Notes: generated by a model from the sequence alone, not told the origin. A stretch of 64,000 nt of DNA from Okapia johnstoni (GCA_024291935.2 CM044310.1:83264713-83328712); one strand, 5' to 3'; numbered from the stretch's first letter, positions 21,198-32,345 are shown. A program made the numbers and translations.

Positions 21198-21780
21198 ATT
21201 TTTAGACCAGAGGGCTTTGGTGGCATGGGCTAGGGATGTGTATTTAAACAGCAATGATTGGCAGAGAGAGAGGGGCAGGGAAAGTAGTGTGTGTGTTGGG
21301 GACTGAGAGTAATACTGTGGCTATTACAATAGGATTGTTGAGATATAGGCCCCTGAATGACTGTTACCATAGAAACTAGAGTTAGGGCTGGGTAGCCATC
21401 TACCCAGCTTGCTAGGTGGTTGTCCTGGGTAGGCTGGAGTATAGAAGCCTGTTTGGCACCCCCTGGGAACATCAAATCCCCATTCCTCATCCCCATGGGG
21501 GCTGTCAGTGTCACACATGCCGTCAAATCCCAAATCACTGCATTACAAAAGCATCTTTTGATTGATTCATCAACTACCAAATACGAAAGATATGCTTGTC
21601 ACTGCATGGGGAGCAGCAATTAGCATTGGGAAGAAACTCAGAATCTGGGAGTCTGAGTTTTGGAGTGGAGGATAAAGCCAAAAAAGAACTCTTCATCGAA
21701 ACACCCCAAACACATCCAAACACTCCCTGGCTCACAGATAGGAATGAAACAGAGAGTGAGAACAATCTGTTGGAACCGTA
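21198..21780. other. Unique sequence, nothing recognised
   Basis: Several overlapping short frames exist on both strands, but none shows known homology or splice structure. Confidence 0.4.
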
Positions 21781-21784
21781 ATAT

Positions 21785-22025
21785 TAATACCATAATTAAT
21801 AGATACTGACACAGTACTTACCAGTGTTAGGTGATGAATGTATACTTTTAATTTAGTTTAAAATTTAATCCTTAAAATAGCCCTATGGAGAAGGAAATAC
21901 TATTTTCATTTTACAAATGAAGAAAAGGAAGTTCAGACAAGTCAAGCTTCCTGCTCAAAGTCAAACACCTAGGAAGAGGTAAGGCGGGGACTTGGGGACA
22001 AAGTCTTTCTGACTCTAACACATGA
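21785..22025 (-). mobile_element. MIR SINE
   Basis: On the plus strand 'aatccttaaaatagccctat', 'cattttacaaatgaagaaaa' and 'agtctttctgactctaacac' run in antisense MIR order over about 240 bp, near full length. Confidence 0.85.
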
Positions 22026-23099
22026 GCATCTGAACATTTTGATTTGTTCTTTGATGAGCAGCCTTAGCCCAGGATCTGACTATGCTAAGGGGATTCAAGT
22101 TTGAGGATAGATAAAAACTTACCCAGTGAATCCTTACTTTCAAAGTATATATTTTTCCTTTTTTTCCTCCCAGATAAAGTACCTGCCTCTTTTCTCTGTA
22201 GTTAAGCATGCAAATGACCATCTGCATAGTATTCTGGTTCAAACTGCCAGGCACTAGGTAATTACAGTTTATCCACTGACCATATTTAATTTTTCCAATG
22301 TGTTTTTCTTCATTTCCCTCTTTATGGGACCTTTCTTGGACTATTCTTTTTTCCAAAATAGGAAAATTCCTAGTCATCAATCTAGCACTAAAGCAAAGCA
22401 TTGAATTATTATTATAGGTATTATATTTTAACAAGAAAGAAGATGTGCAGCATTAAGAAAGATTTTGGGAAAAAATGAATGGCAAATGCACAGTGCAAAT
22501 ATAATTCTATTCATTTTTTGCATTTTATCTTAGGTAATTTGACTAAAGAGCTAGATTTTCATGTAGGGATTATATACATAAATTTTTTTGGTATATCTTC
22601 CAAAGATTTATGTAATTTTAATTTACTAATGGTAAGAATTCAGTCACAATAACTCTCCCAGTTTCCCAAATGATCATCCATTTCCTTGTATATTGAGATT
22701 GGGTTAACTTTTCAGATATTGTAACTAACACAGCAATATCTTTCACAAACACTTTTCTTTGATTTCTTAAAGTAGTAATTTATTTTCCTGGACTACTTTT
22801 ATATGCCCTTCCCATTTAATTTTAAGAAGTTGGCAAAGAGCACTTTAATTTGCTGACAAACTATTTTAAGCCCTGTTTGGGTTCTTTTTACTAAGCCCAA
22901 CATCACTGGGCACCAAGATGGCATGATCCTCAAATAATCATTACCCTTGCCCAAGAGATGTCAATGAGATGCAAAAGACAGGGATTCCCTCTAGGGACTT
23001 GATGAACCTAGCTTAGCTGTGAGAGGGTCGACAGAGCATGCCTACACATCTATGCCTACTTCCAAGTACTCTATGCCAGGTACTGTATCAAGTGGTTTA
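22026..23099. other. AT-rich unique sequence
   Basis: No family recognised in about 1.1 kb. Parts of 22440-22860 are AT-rich and could hide an old L1, but no diagnostic word is visible. Confidence 0.4.
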
Positions 23100-23672
23100 C
23101 AGTTGTTTCTTGGTATTCAAGGGAGATTTGTTTCAGGACCCACCTCAGATATCAAAATCCATGGATGCTCAAGTCCCTTATATAAAATGGCATAGTAGTT
23201 GCATATAACCTACAACACACCTTCCTGAGTACATTAAAACATCCCTGGTGGTAGTGTTAAGTCACTCAATTGTGTCTGACTCTTTGTGACCCCATGGACT
23301 ATAGCCCACCAATCTCCTCTGTCCATGGGATTTCCCAGGCAAGAATACTGGAGTGAGTTGCCATTTACTCCTCCAGGGGATCTTGCCAACTCATGGATCA
23401 AACCTAGGTGTCCCGCATTGCATGCAGACTCTACCATCTGAGCCACCAGGGAAGTGTTAAAACATCCCTAGATGACTTATAATATTTAATACATTGTAAC
23501 CATTATGTACATTAAGTACAATGTAAATGCTACGTAAATAGTTGCCACACGAATGGCAAATTCAAGTTTTGTTTTGAAGAAGTTTCTGGAATTTTTTCTG
23601 ATTATTTTCCACCTGAGGATTGGCTGAATTCGTGGATGCAAAACCTGCAGACATGGAGGGCTAACTGACTAT
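23100..23672. mobile_element. MER2/Tigger-type DNA transposon, split by a SINE
   Basis: The left part 'caaaatccatggatgctcaa' and 'gtcccttatataaaatggca' and the right part 'ctagatgacttataatattt' and 'tgaattcgtggatgcaaaac' with 'cagacatggagggctaactg' match MER2/Tigger elements in order. It is a non-autonomous derivative with no transposase frame left. Confidence 0.88.
23247..23456 (-). mobile_element. Bov-tA SINE nested in the Tigger-type element
   Basis: Reversed full-length copy ending 'ctgagccaccagggaa'. A perfect 13-bp TSD, ttaaaacatccct, lies at 23234-23246 and 23457-23469, so both boundaries are firm. Confidence 0.96.
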
Positions 23673-23734
23673 GCATTAATGCTTAGCAAGATGTTCTACA
23701 GCATTGACTCACAGTTGATATTTGTTGAATGATA

Positions 23735-23842
23735 GTTTGGTAGCTCAGCTAGTAAAAAATCCGCCTGCAATGCAGGAGACCTCAGTTTGATTCCTGGGTT
23801 GGGAAGATCTGCTGGAGAAGGGATAGGCTACCCACTCTCCTT
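23735..23842 (+). mobile_element. Bov-tA SINE, 3' truncated
   Basis: The head 'ttggtagctcagctagtaaa' and 'caatgcaggagacctcagtt' run to 'ggataggctacccactctcc', where similarity stops abruptly. Confidence 0.88.
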
Positions 23843-23884
23843 TTATCCTCAGAATACTGTACCTTCAAAGGTCAGTCTAATGAT

Positions 23885-24240
23885 TGGTCCCATTTTAAAG
23901 TGAGAGCACCAAGACTTTGCTCAGCTGGGTAACTTGCTAAAGTCACATGGCTTAGTGAATAGTGATGCTAATTTGGACCCAGTTCTGTTGACCCCGGAGT
24001 CTTTCTTTCTTTCTTTTTAAAAATATTTTTATTTGGCTAAACCGGGTCTTTGTTGCCACATGTGGGATCTTTAATTATGACATGTGAGCTCTTAGTTGTG
24101 CCATGTGGGATCTAGCTCCCTGACCAGGGATCAAACCCTTGCATTGGGAGCATGGAGTCCTAGCCACTGGACCACCAGGGAAATCCCAGAGTCTTCCTCT
24201 CTTTCTTAAACAATACAAGTACCATAGGCTGCTGCCTTTA
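23885..24240 (-). mobile_element. MIR SINE split by a CHR
   Basis: The text 'cccattttaaagtgagagca' and 'taacttgctaaagtcacatg' is antisense MIR. It breaks at 'gagtctt' (23997-24003), which recurs at 24189-24195 on the far side of the CHR insertion. Confidence 0.65.
24006..24187 (-). mobile_element. CHR-type SINE
   Basis: The plus strand reads a T-rich tail, 'tatttggctaaaccgggtct', 'cttagttgtgccatgtggga' and the reversed head 'ccactggaccaccagggaaa'. The TSD is gagtctt. Confidence 0.9.
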
Positions 24241-24884
24241 CCATGCTGCTGTGCTGCCCATTGTAGGAGTACATGTGCATCTTTTCTTCTTTTTTTTTTT
24301 ATCTCATCCTATATCTGGAAATCCTTATGAGATTCCAAAATAACCCCAAACTCAAAGCCTTTTTTTTTTTTTCTGTTTTGGTCTCAAGTCTTTAAAAACA
24401 GACAGAGAGACCAGGAGAACAGGTATATTAAAACGCCTGGTATGTCTCATCCACATCTAAGAGAAAAGCCCAGCATAAATAGAGCTAGGCACAGGGATAG
24501 GCAGGAGGGACACAGGCAGATGGAAGATCTCCTGTCAAGGTCTCTAATGAAAACAGAGCAGAGTGAAGCACATAATACAAGGACAATAATCATGGAGCAC
24601 AAATGGTACATCAAAGAGAAAACACAGTGTGCTGAGATGTGGATGGCAGGATGGGTGCAAGGGGAGCTAATTTGGATAGGTTGACCAGTTACTGCTTAAC
24701 TTCCTTGCAGGGCTGAAATCCCTGTAGAAACTTCACTCAGATTTTTAACATATTTGAAGGTGGCAGTCCTCTTTCATTCTTTCAATTTAAATGCTAAGAT
24801 AACAAGAAACCTCTCAAGTACTCATAGAACACTGAGACTGGCTTAAGACCTGACTAAGTCAGTTTTTCACACCCTTACTTTAAT
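24241..24884. other. Unique sequence with poly-T runs
   Basis: Poly-T runs lie at about 24290-24300 and 24360-24372. The frame over 24442-24684 has no recognisable homology. Confidence 0.4.
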
Positions 24885-25069
24885 TTTTTTGATATTTATT
24901 TATTTATTTGGCTGTGCCAGGTCTTAATTGCAGCATGTGGGGTTCTAGTTGAAGCAGACAAGCTCTTAGTTGTGGCATGTGGGATCTAGTTCCCTGACCA
25001 GGGATTGAACCTGGGTCCCCTAAGTTGGGAGCACAGAGTCTTAGCCACTGAGCCACCAGGGAAGTCCCC
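24885..25069 (-). mobile_element. CHR-type SINE
   Basis: The tail '(ttta)n tttggctgtgccaggtct' and the reversed head 'ccactgagccaccagggaag' are clear. The word cttactttt/cttacttta flanks the element as a likely TSD (24874-24882 and 25075-25083). Confidence 0.92.
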
Positions 25070-25082
25070 ATGCTCTTACTTT

Positions 25083-25258
25083 TAGACCAGAGTTTTTCAA
25101 CTCCAGCACTTTGGTCTCTAACCACTAGATTCAAGTAGCACCACCCCTAAACCATGACAACAAAATGTATCCAGACACTGCTGAATGTGCCCCATTCAGC
25201 AAAATGAAAATTTCTGGGCAAAAGGGGGGCAAAATCACCCCAGTTGAAAAATCACTAT
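25083..25258 (-). mobile_element. MER20 hAT DNA transposon
   Basis: The text 'accactagattcaagtagca', 'gtatccagacactgctgaat' and the terminal 'caccccagttgaaaaatcac' is antisense MER20, with an internal deletion near the start. Confidence 0.85.
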
Positions 25259-25259
25259 A

Positions 25260-26740
25260 CATTCAGATGTTCAAGCTGGTTTTAGAAAAGGCAGAGGAAC
25301 CAGAGATCAAATTGCCAATATCCGCTGGATCATCGAAAAAGCAATAGAGTTCCAGAAAAACATCTACTTCTGCTTTATTGACTATGCCAAAGCCTTTGAT
25401 TATATGGATCACAATAAACTGTGGAAAATTCTGAAAGAGATGGGCATACCAGACCACCTGACCTGCCTCATGAGAAACCTGTATGCAGGTCAGGAAGCAA
25501 CAGTTAGAACTGGACATGGAACAACAGACTGGTTCCAAATAGGAAAAAGAGTACATCAAGGCTGTATACTGTCACCCTGCTTACTTAACTTATATGCAGA
25601 GTATATCATGCAAAATGCTGGGCTGGAGGAAGCACAAGCTGGAATCGAGATTGCCAGGAGAAATATCAATAACCTCAGATATGCAGATGACACCACCCTT
25701 ATGGCAGAAAGTGAAGAACTAAAGAGCCTCTTGATGAAAGTGAAAGAGGAGAGTGAAAAAGTTGGCTTAAAGCTCAACATTTAGAAAACTAAGATCATAG
25801 CATCTGGTCCCATCACTTCATGGCAGATAGACGGGCAAACAGTAGAAACAGTGTCAGACTTTATTTTTTTGGGCTCCAAAATAACTGCTGATGGTGACTG
25901 CAGGCATGAAATTAAAAGATACTTACTCCTTGGAAGGAAAGTTATGACCAACCTAGACAGCATATTCGGAGAGGGCAATGGCACCCCACTCCAGTACTCT
26001 TGCCTGGGAAACCCCATGGATGGAGGAGCCTGGTAGGCTGCAGCCCATGAAGTCGCGAAGAGTCAGACACGACTGAGCGACTTCACTTTCACTTTTCACT
26101 TTCATGCACTGGAGGAGGAAATGGCAACCCACTCCAGTATTCTTGCCTGGAGAATCCTAGGGACGGAGGAGCCTGATGGGCTGCCGTCTATGGGGTCGCA
26201 CAGAGTCCGACACGACTGAAGCGACTTAGCAGCAGCAGCAGCAGTAGCAGTAGCATATTAAAAAGCAGAGACATTACTTTGCCGATAAAGGTCCGTCTAG
26301 TCCAAGCTATGGTTTTTCCAGTAGTCATGTGTGGATGTGAGAGTTGGACTATAAAGAAAGTTAAGCACTGAAGAATTGATGCTTTTGAACTATGGTGTTG
26401 AAGAAGACTCTTGAGAGGCCCTTGGACAGCAAGGAGATCAAACAAGTCAATCCTAAAAGAAAGCAGTCCTGAATATTCATTGGAAGGACTGATGCTGAAG
26501 CTGAAACTCCAGTACTTTGGCCACCTGATGGGAAGAGCTGACTCATTTGAAAAGACCCTGATGCTGGGAAAGATTGAGGGCAGGAGGAGAAGGGGACGAC
26601 AGAGGATGAGATGGGTGGATGGCATCATTGACTCGATGGACGTGGGTTTGGGTGGACTCTGGGAGCTGGTGATGGACAGGGAAGCCTGGTGTGCTGCGGT
26701 TCATGGGGTTGCAAAGAGTTGGACACGACTGAGCGACTGA
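25260..26740 (+). pseudogene. BovB reverse transcriptase, partial and disrupted
   Basis: The frame starting at 25260 is open for about 174 codons and covers the catalytic palm. Visible motifs in order are QAGFRKGRGTRDQI near residue 5, motif A FIDYAKAFD near residue 40 with its metal-binding Asp, motif B QGCILSPCLLNLYAEY near residue 100, and motif C YADDTTLM near residue 140 with both catalytic Asp residues. A stop codon at 25782-25784 (a C-to-T change in a Gln codon of the conserved LNIQKTK word) ends the frame. About 180 bp later the Bov-A2 SINE interrupts the gene. The C-terminal part is open again over 26411-26740. The family copies itself by target-primed reverse transcription in the nucleus. 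This copy cannot do so, because it lacks the endonuclease and is broken. Confidence 0.9.
25967..26251 (+). mobile_element. Bov-A2 SINE nested in BovB
   Basis: Two BovA monomers are joined by a linker with 'ttcactttcacttttcactt'. The first begins 'gagagggcaatggcacccca', the second 'ggaggaggaaatggcaaccc'. The element ends in a GCA/GTAGCA tail. A perfect 8-bp TSD, agcatatt, lies at 25959-25966 and 26252-26259. It is the only Bov-A2 dimer I see, and Bov-A2 marks pecoran ruminants. Confidence 0.96.
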
Positions 26741-26804
26741 ACTGAACTGAAAGATCGCAATATTTTTTGATGTCACAGATAGCTTCCAGAATCTGAGAAA
26801 AATC

Positions 26805-27005
26805 TATGTAAACATAATTGTTATTAAGTGATTCTTATGTGCTGAGTGTTCTGTTAAATGCTTTATGTACATTATCTCATATAATGTTTACAACGATTAT
26901 ATGAAGAAGGTATTGTTGCCACCTCCTTAGGGACTAGGATCACAATCAATTAATGGCAGTGTCCAGGATTGAACCTCTGAGGTTTCTACAACCACGGATG
27001 GAGAA
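26805..27005 (-). mobile_element. MIR SINE
   Basis: The plus strand has 'ttcttatgtgctgagtgttc', 'gtacattatctcatataatg' and 'cagtgtccaggattgaacct', the antisense MIR order. Confidence 0.8.
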
Positions 27006-27054
27006 ACATGGCTCTGAATCTCCAGTACACAGATGAGCATGGATTGTCATCATC

Positions 27055-27360
27055 GGGTCATCTAAATCAGCACATCTCACACTTTATTTTTTGGCCACTC
27101 CATGTGGCATGCAAAACTCTGACCATGGATTGAACCTGCATCCCCTGCAGTGAAAACATGCAGTCTTAACCACTGGACCCCAAGGGAAGTCGAACGCCTC
27201 TCACACTTTAAACTGCACATGCACACCCAGGGATCTTCCTTAAAACGCTAATTCTGATTCTGCAAGTCTGAGGCAGGACCCACGATTCTGTGTTTCCAAG
27301 AAGCTCCCAGGTGATGCCATGAACCACACAGTGAGTACCAAGGGCTTAGAGCAGCAGCTA
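27055..27360 (-). mobile_element. MER5A hAT transposon split by a CHR
   Basis: After the CHR, 'aactgcacatgcacacccag', 'taattctgattctgcaagtc' and 'agctcccaggtgatgccatg' follow antisense MER5A. The left edge is at about 27060. Confidence 0.8.
27087..27198 (-). mobile_element. CHR-type SINE nested in MER5A
   Basis: The reversed partial copy has 'ggccactccatgtggcatgc' and 'cttaaccactggaccccaag'. A perfect 12-bp TSD, tctcacacttta, lies at 27075-27086 and 27199-27210. Confidence 0.93.
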
Positions 27361-27559
27361 TTAAGCCTTTCTAGACTACAGATTTAGCCAAGAATCTGGT
27401 AAGTTATGGACTTCTGCCCAGAAAGCTTCAGTCATGCACATACATCTCCTAAAAGCCCAGGTTGAGATTTCTAGTTTGTTCTAGAAAAATACCTTAACCC
27501 CTTCCAAACAGATGGATCTCACCTGTTTCAACAAATTTCTGATAAAGCAGAATTCCGGA

Positions 27560-27860
27560 TGCCATTTTGGCTATTACTTTCCACCATCTCAAAACACTGG
27601 CTGCCTGAATATCCTTATAACACATGCATTTCCTCTTTCTCATCACAGTGCAAGCTCCTTAGCTCTTCACTTCTCTTTGTGGAGCTAGAGGGTATCTGTG
27701 TATCTGTCTGAAAGCATTGACCTCAAATCCAATCCATCCGTTTCTTGTTTTGCCTCATCTTAGGAAACTCTTCAAGTCCTGCATGGCCTTTTCCGTAATA
27801 ATGCTTCCTTCTCACCCATTCCCTCTCCCCTCCTTTAACAATCATCTACGTAACTCATGT
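27560..27860 (+). mobile_element. Possible L2 LINE fragment
   Basis: The pyrimidine-rich text 'tttccaccatctcaaaacac' and 'agtcctgcatggccttttcc' fits a diverged L2 3' region, but no terminal motif is visible. Confidence 0.3.
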
Positions 27861-27879
27861 GCCATGTGATACAGTTATC

Positions 27880-28690
27880 GGAAAGTGATGTTACCTGAAC
27901 ATACACATACAAAACAATATGATAAGATACTTTTCTAAAAGAGTAGATAACCTTAAACATTAATAAGTGGAAAAATCTGTGAAATCAAAGCATTTTTTCC
28001 TCTTTTTTTTATATAATAGCCTTTCATTCTTTTTATGATTTTGTCTTTGAAAGCTCTTTCTGCAGATGACAGATGATATTGTTCTTCCATCCTGCTTCAG
28101 ACAGAATTAAGGGAGGAAGGGGAGAAAAAACTATTGTAGAGCCTCTCCACTCTGCGACACGATTTTTATAATTAATATATACAACTGAGCAGAGAAAGGT
28201 ACGTTATAATGAAATGCAATTAAGAGGTGTTTGTTCTTTTCCCACACATGATGACTATAATTTCCTTGGCTGTTTAGAAGTCAACCATTATCATTACATT
28301 TTGTACATATCTTTTCTTTTTTTTGCTCCTGAATTTGTTTATTTTCAATAAAAAACAAACATGGATTTAGAGCATTTGATATTCAGATAACATCATCTTT
28401 TAATTATAGTACTTGCTGATCATCAAATCTAACACCTTTTATGGTATTTTTTTGCATTGGCATGGCTTCTAATTTTTAATTAATGGACCTTTAAAAATAG
28501 CTCCAAATAAAACTGTAATTTCAATTTACCAAAAAAGCTTAGGTTGGACTACAGCATTATGCTTTCCTTCCATGTGGAAAGGAACCAATCTGATTTTATA
28601 GTTATCTGTCATCTTGGACTTTAATTATAAACTCTCCTGTACAACCTGACATTTAGTCATGCACACTGGACTGCCTTCTCTTCCTGCTCC
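27880..28690. other. Candidate conserved non-coding element, AT-rich
   Basis: Repeat-free and strongly AT-rich. Homeodomain-like words are frequent ('tttttataattaatat' near 28164, 'cttttaattatagtacttgc' near 28398, 'taatttttaattaatgg' near 28471). This is the texture of deeply conserved developmental enhancers, but the call is inferred from composition only. Confidence 0.4.
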
Positions 28691-30100
28691 CCACTTTCTT
28701 TCTCTTTTGTCACCATCCTCCCTAATTTGAATGGAAAAAGAAGGATTGGGAGGATGCAACAGTCACTCGTTGGGGGAGTTGGTGTGTGATGGGGTGGAAT
28801 GAGGCACCCATCTGGAGCTTGCCCCTGATTCTCCCCGGTTGTTTTCCTCTCTGAAAGTATTCTGATACTCCTCGAGCCTCAAGGACAGAATTCAAATTCA
28901 CTTGGGATGCTGAACTTGAGTGCAAGAAACTCACATTAAACAGCAGAGACCTACCAATGCGGGAGCCAGGGAGTAGCTTCTCACACAATAGATGCTTAAT
29001 AAAAACCTGTGACTTCAAGGAAGCCAGTAGCTTTAATGAGAAGAACAGGAATAAACACAATTATAGAGTAGAGAGGGCCTCTGACACTGAACGTTAGGGC
29101 ATAATTTTTACTCAACATCTTTTAAGTATCCCAGAACCTAAAATTAAAATGGTGGTGGCATTTGCTCTTATTTACTGTATTTCCTTTCTGAGGATTGTTT
29201 GAAGCACAAATAGCAAAGAATGGTTATTGCCCCTAAAGAGCCATGCTTAATATTTCAGAAGATGCTCTCAGGGAAATGGGATTGCTGCTTAGTCCACGAA
29301 TATGCTATTTCTCCAGGTTTAGACAATTGGGAAATGTAGGAAGAACATACAAGGCAACAAATATTTCTTTCTTTTATAGACATATAATGCTTCATTAAAA
29401 CGACAGCGACAGTCACTGAGAATCCCATACAGCTCTTGCAGCCTATGGGCAGAAATGAAATATAGAGAGAGCAAGATTTAAAGAAACAGAGACAGTTACT
29501 TAGATCCAAAGTAAGCACCTTCTTCCACTAACCCAGCTGTTGCCAGGTCACCTTATGGAGCTTTCTTTGTTCCAGGTAAAGTACCAGAAGACACAAAGAT
29601 GAATCAGGTAATGTTTTCTGCTTTTGAGAAGCTCTTCGACAGAAATATGCAAAGCAGACAAAGTTCTGGCAAGACACGGGGGACAGGCATCCCACACTTG
29701 GTAAATGCTGAGGCTGTGGGCTCAGAGGTCTATCTGCTTCTTTCTCAGACTTGCCTCTGCAAGGCTCCTTCCAGCTCCTATATTAATATTGAGTCGGCTT
29801 CTGTTTGGTTCTTATTGATTATTGATGAAATAGTTCCTTTCAAATTAAAAAAAAAGTCAAACTCACAGAAACAGAGGGTAGAAAAGGGATAGTCAAGGTT
29901 TGCTGAAGGGTAATAAACTTTCAGTTATAAGATGAATAAAGTCTGAGAATCTAATGTACAACCTGAGGACCAGAGTTGAGAACACTGTATTGTGTAATTA
30001 AAAGTTGTTAAGAGAGTATAACTTCAATGTTCCCATCAAAAAAGGTAAATATGTAGGATAATCGATGTGTTAACTAACTCAGGAGGAATCCTTTCCCCAA
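28691..30100. other. Unique sequence
   Basis: No repeat is confidently recognised across 1.4 kb. The frames over 28722-29060 (-) and 29599-29892 (+) have no recognisable homology. Confidence 0.4.
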
Positions 30101-30306
30101 GTACATTAGTTGCTCATTTGTGTCTGACTCTTTGTGACCCCATAGACTATAGCCCACCAAGCTCCTTTGTACATGGAATTCTCCAGGCAAGAAAACTGAA
30201 GTGGGTTACTATTCCCTTCTCCAGGGTATCTTCCCAATTCAGGGATCTAACCCAGGTCTCCCGCATTGGAGGCAGATTCTTTACTGTCTGAGCCACCAGG
30301 GAAGCC
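30101..30306 (-). mobile_element. Bov-tA SINE
   Basis: The reversed tail 'gttgctcatttgtgtctgac' runs to the reversed head 'ctgagccaccagggaagccc'. The flanks 'cctttccccaagtac' and 'ccttcccaaagtata' look like an eroded TSD. Confidence 0.94.
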
Positions 30307-30326
30307 CTTCCCAAAGTATAGGCATT

Positions 30327-30598
30327 TGCTGCTGCTCACTCAGTCATGTCTGACTCTTTGTGACCCCACAGACTGCAGCACGCCAGGCTTCCCTGTCCTT
30401 CACTCTCCTGGAGTTTGCTCAGACTCATGTCCCTCGAGTTGATGATCCAACCATCTCATCCTCTGTTTTCCCCTTCTCCTCCTGCCCTCAATCTTTCATA
30501 GCATTAAGATCTTTTCCAATGAGTCGGCTCTTGGCATCAAGTAGCCAAAGTATTGGAACTTCAGCTTCAGCATCAGTCCTTCCAATAAATATTCAGGT
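30327..30598 (-). mobile_element. BovB LINE 3' end, 5' truncated
   Basis: The plus strand starts with a '(tgc)n tcactcagtcatgtctg' terminus and runs back to 'ccttccaataaatattcagg', about 270 bp of reversed BovB. The TGC/GCA terminus differs from the 'gttcagttcag' and 'gttgttgttcag' termini of other copies here. Confidence 0.9.
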
Positions 30599-30680
30599 AT
30601 ATCAGATCATCATGTTGACACTTAACTATCTTACCACTTCATTTGTCATAAAGTTTATCATAAAGCTGAAAAAGTAAAAC
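30599..30680 (+). mobile_element. L1 LINE 3' terminal fragment
   Basis: The text 'cagatcatcatgttgacact', 'taactatcttac' and the terminal 'ataaagctgaaaaag' resembles the 3' end of old L1 elements. Confidence 0.5.
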
Positions 30681-31254
30681 AGCTCCTTTCATGAAAGAGA
30701 GCTTCTTGTGAATCCTGGGAGAGGGGGGATCTCAGACTCTTTCTTCCTTATACCCGTTATTCCCTGATCTTCCAACAGATGTAGAAACTGAAAAAGACTT
30801 ACAAATGAGCTACACTGGTCCCCAGCTCAGTACAACTTTTGCTTCCCACCCAGCATAATTTCCTCTCAGTAAGAAGCAAAGTTTTCCTCAGAAGCTAAGT
30901 TAGGCCTTAATTAGCCCATTCTCCCCGCTTTTCTGCTTTTTATGAAAAGTTAGCATGAAACCACTTCTTTGCTCAGCTCTGAACTTTTACGATCTGCCAG
31001 GCCAGGGCTTTTTTTGTTTTATTTTTTAAAATTCTGGCTGTTGCAAAACCTAGTTTGAACCCAAAAACATTTTACAGGTATTTGTGTGGTAGGTTTCTCC
31101 CTTAGGCTCTGCAATTTGTTTCTCTCGGTCTGTCTGCCTGGCTCTGTTCCTATCCTGCCTAGGGTGTGGGTCCTGGGACACACTGAGGCCCCCTCCAGCT
31201 CTGGGTCTTCGGACAGTGTGGCTGTGTGAATACTCAAAGGTTTGTTGTAATGGA
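30681..31254. other. Unique sequence, nothing recognised
   Basis: Ordinary composition, no repeat and no credible gene. Confidence 0.4.
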
Positions 31255-31560
31255 TTTGTAATATACGTGTGTGTTAAATCATCATGCTGTATGCCTGAAA
31301 CTTACGTATTTTTAGATCAATACTGTATCAATAAAGCTGGAAAATACATATTTAGAAAAACAGGTTTGTGATTGCATTGGGATGGAGTAAGAGAAGTCAG
31401 AGCTGAGAGAAAAGCAAAGGAGGAAATTGAGAGAGTGATGCATATGTTCACTATCTTGACAGTGGCAGTGGTTTCAAGGGTGTATACGTATGTCAAAACT
31501 TATCAGATTCCTTGAAACATTTGAAATATGTGCAATTTATTGTAAATCAAATATTAATAT
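31255..31560 (+). mobile_element. L1 LINE 3' end fragments
   Basis: The text 'gttaaatcatcatgctgtat', 'gcctgaaacttacgtatttt' and 'caataaagctggaaaataca' is one L1 3' terminus. It is followed at 31430-31555 by 'atgttcactatcttgacagt', typical of the L1 3' region just before such a terminus, so two pieces adjoin. Confidence 0.65.
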
Positions 31561-31561
31561 T

Positions 31562-31772
31562 TGCTGCTGCAGTTGTTTAGTTGCTAAGTCGTGTCTAACT
31601 CTTTTGAGACTCCATGGACTGTAGCCTGCCAGGCTCCTCTGTTCATGGGATTTCCCAGGCAAGAATACTGGAGTGGGTTGCCATTTCCTTCTCCAGTGGA
31701 TCTTCCTGACCCAGGGATGGAACCCCCATCTCTTGCTTGGCAGACAGATTCTTTACCACTGAGTCACCTGGA
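31562..31772 (-). mobile_element. Bov-tA SINE
   Basis: The reversed copy begins 'tgctgctgcagttgtttagt' and ends 'accactgagtcacctgg'. Confidence 0.93.
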
Positions 31773-31831
31773 ACTGAACTGTAATAAAATTGGGCTTTTT
31801 TGTTTTTTGGTCTCTGGTTACTAGTTTTCTA

Positions 31832-31925
31832 AAACTATATATTTTATTGAAGTATAGTAGATTTTCAATGTTGTATTAATTTCTTCTGTAGCTCATGGTG
31901 ATTCAGTTATACGTATGTATACATT
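31832..31925 (-). mobile_element. Artiodactyl L1 3' terminal fragment
   Basis: The plus strand 'ttattgaagtatagtagatt', 'caatgttgtattaatttctt' and 'gattcagttatacgtatgta' is the antisense of the ruminant L1 3' end seen forward at 20230-20330. Confidence 0.8.
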
Positions 31926-32144
31926 CTTGTTTTGCTTTGTTTTTTTGAAGAGTGTTTGGGGGCCATGCCCTTTTACCTTTCCTTTCTTCACTGATGGAGT
32001 CCTAAGTTGGGACTCAGTTTAGGTTCTGGCTTGCCCACTAATTTTCCAAGGGATTTTTCGTAGGGTTTCTCTTCCCTTGATGATCAAGTGGGACAGAGAA
32101 CTTGGTACAGCCATCATAAAGAGAAAGTGAGGCTGTACTTCTCT

Positions 32145-32345
32145 GAAAAGGAAGTGTGATCTAGTGGTTAAGAATCCAGGTCAGGACTCCAAATTCAGGC
32201 TCTGCTTACTCAGCAGCTGTAGATGTTTGAGTCAAATATCTAACCCCACAAAGTCTCAGCACCATCATCTTTCAACATAGGGATAATAATGCTGCCTTCT
32301 TTACAGAGTTGTTATAAAGATCAAATAAAAGCTTTTAGTAGCAAA
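32145..32345 (+). mobile_element. MIR SINE
   Basis: The words 'gtgatctagtggttaagaat', 'actcagcagctgtagatgtt' and 'catagggataataatgctgc' give the sense MIR order. Confidence 0.85.

Larger units (their letters stand above)
25259..26750 (+). mobile_element. BovB LINE (RTE), longest copy, split by Bov-A2
   Basis: Forward BovB runs from the start of the reverse-transcriptase core ('cattcagatgttcaagctgg') to the 3' terminus 'gcgactgaactgaactga'. It is interrupted only by the Bov-A2 at 25967-26251. After removing that SINE, about 1.2 kb of continuous BovB remains. The endonuclease half is missing, so the copy is 5' truncated. Confidence 0.95.

Noticed and set aside
25404..25784. Reverse transcriptase as evidence of an endogenous retrovirus
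   Set aside because: The motif spacing and flanking text are those of the BovB RTE-class LINE. No LTR, primer-binding site, gag or env is near.
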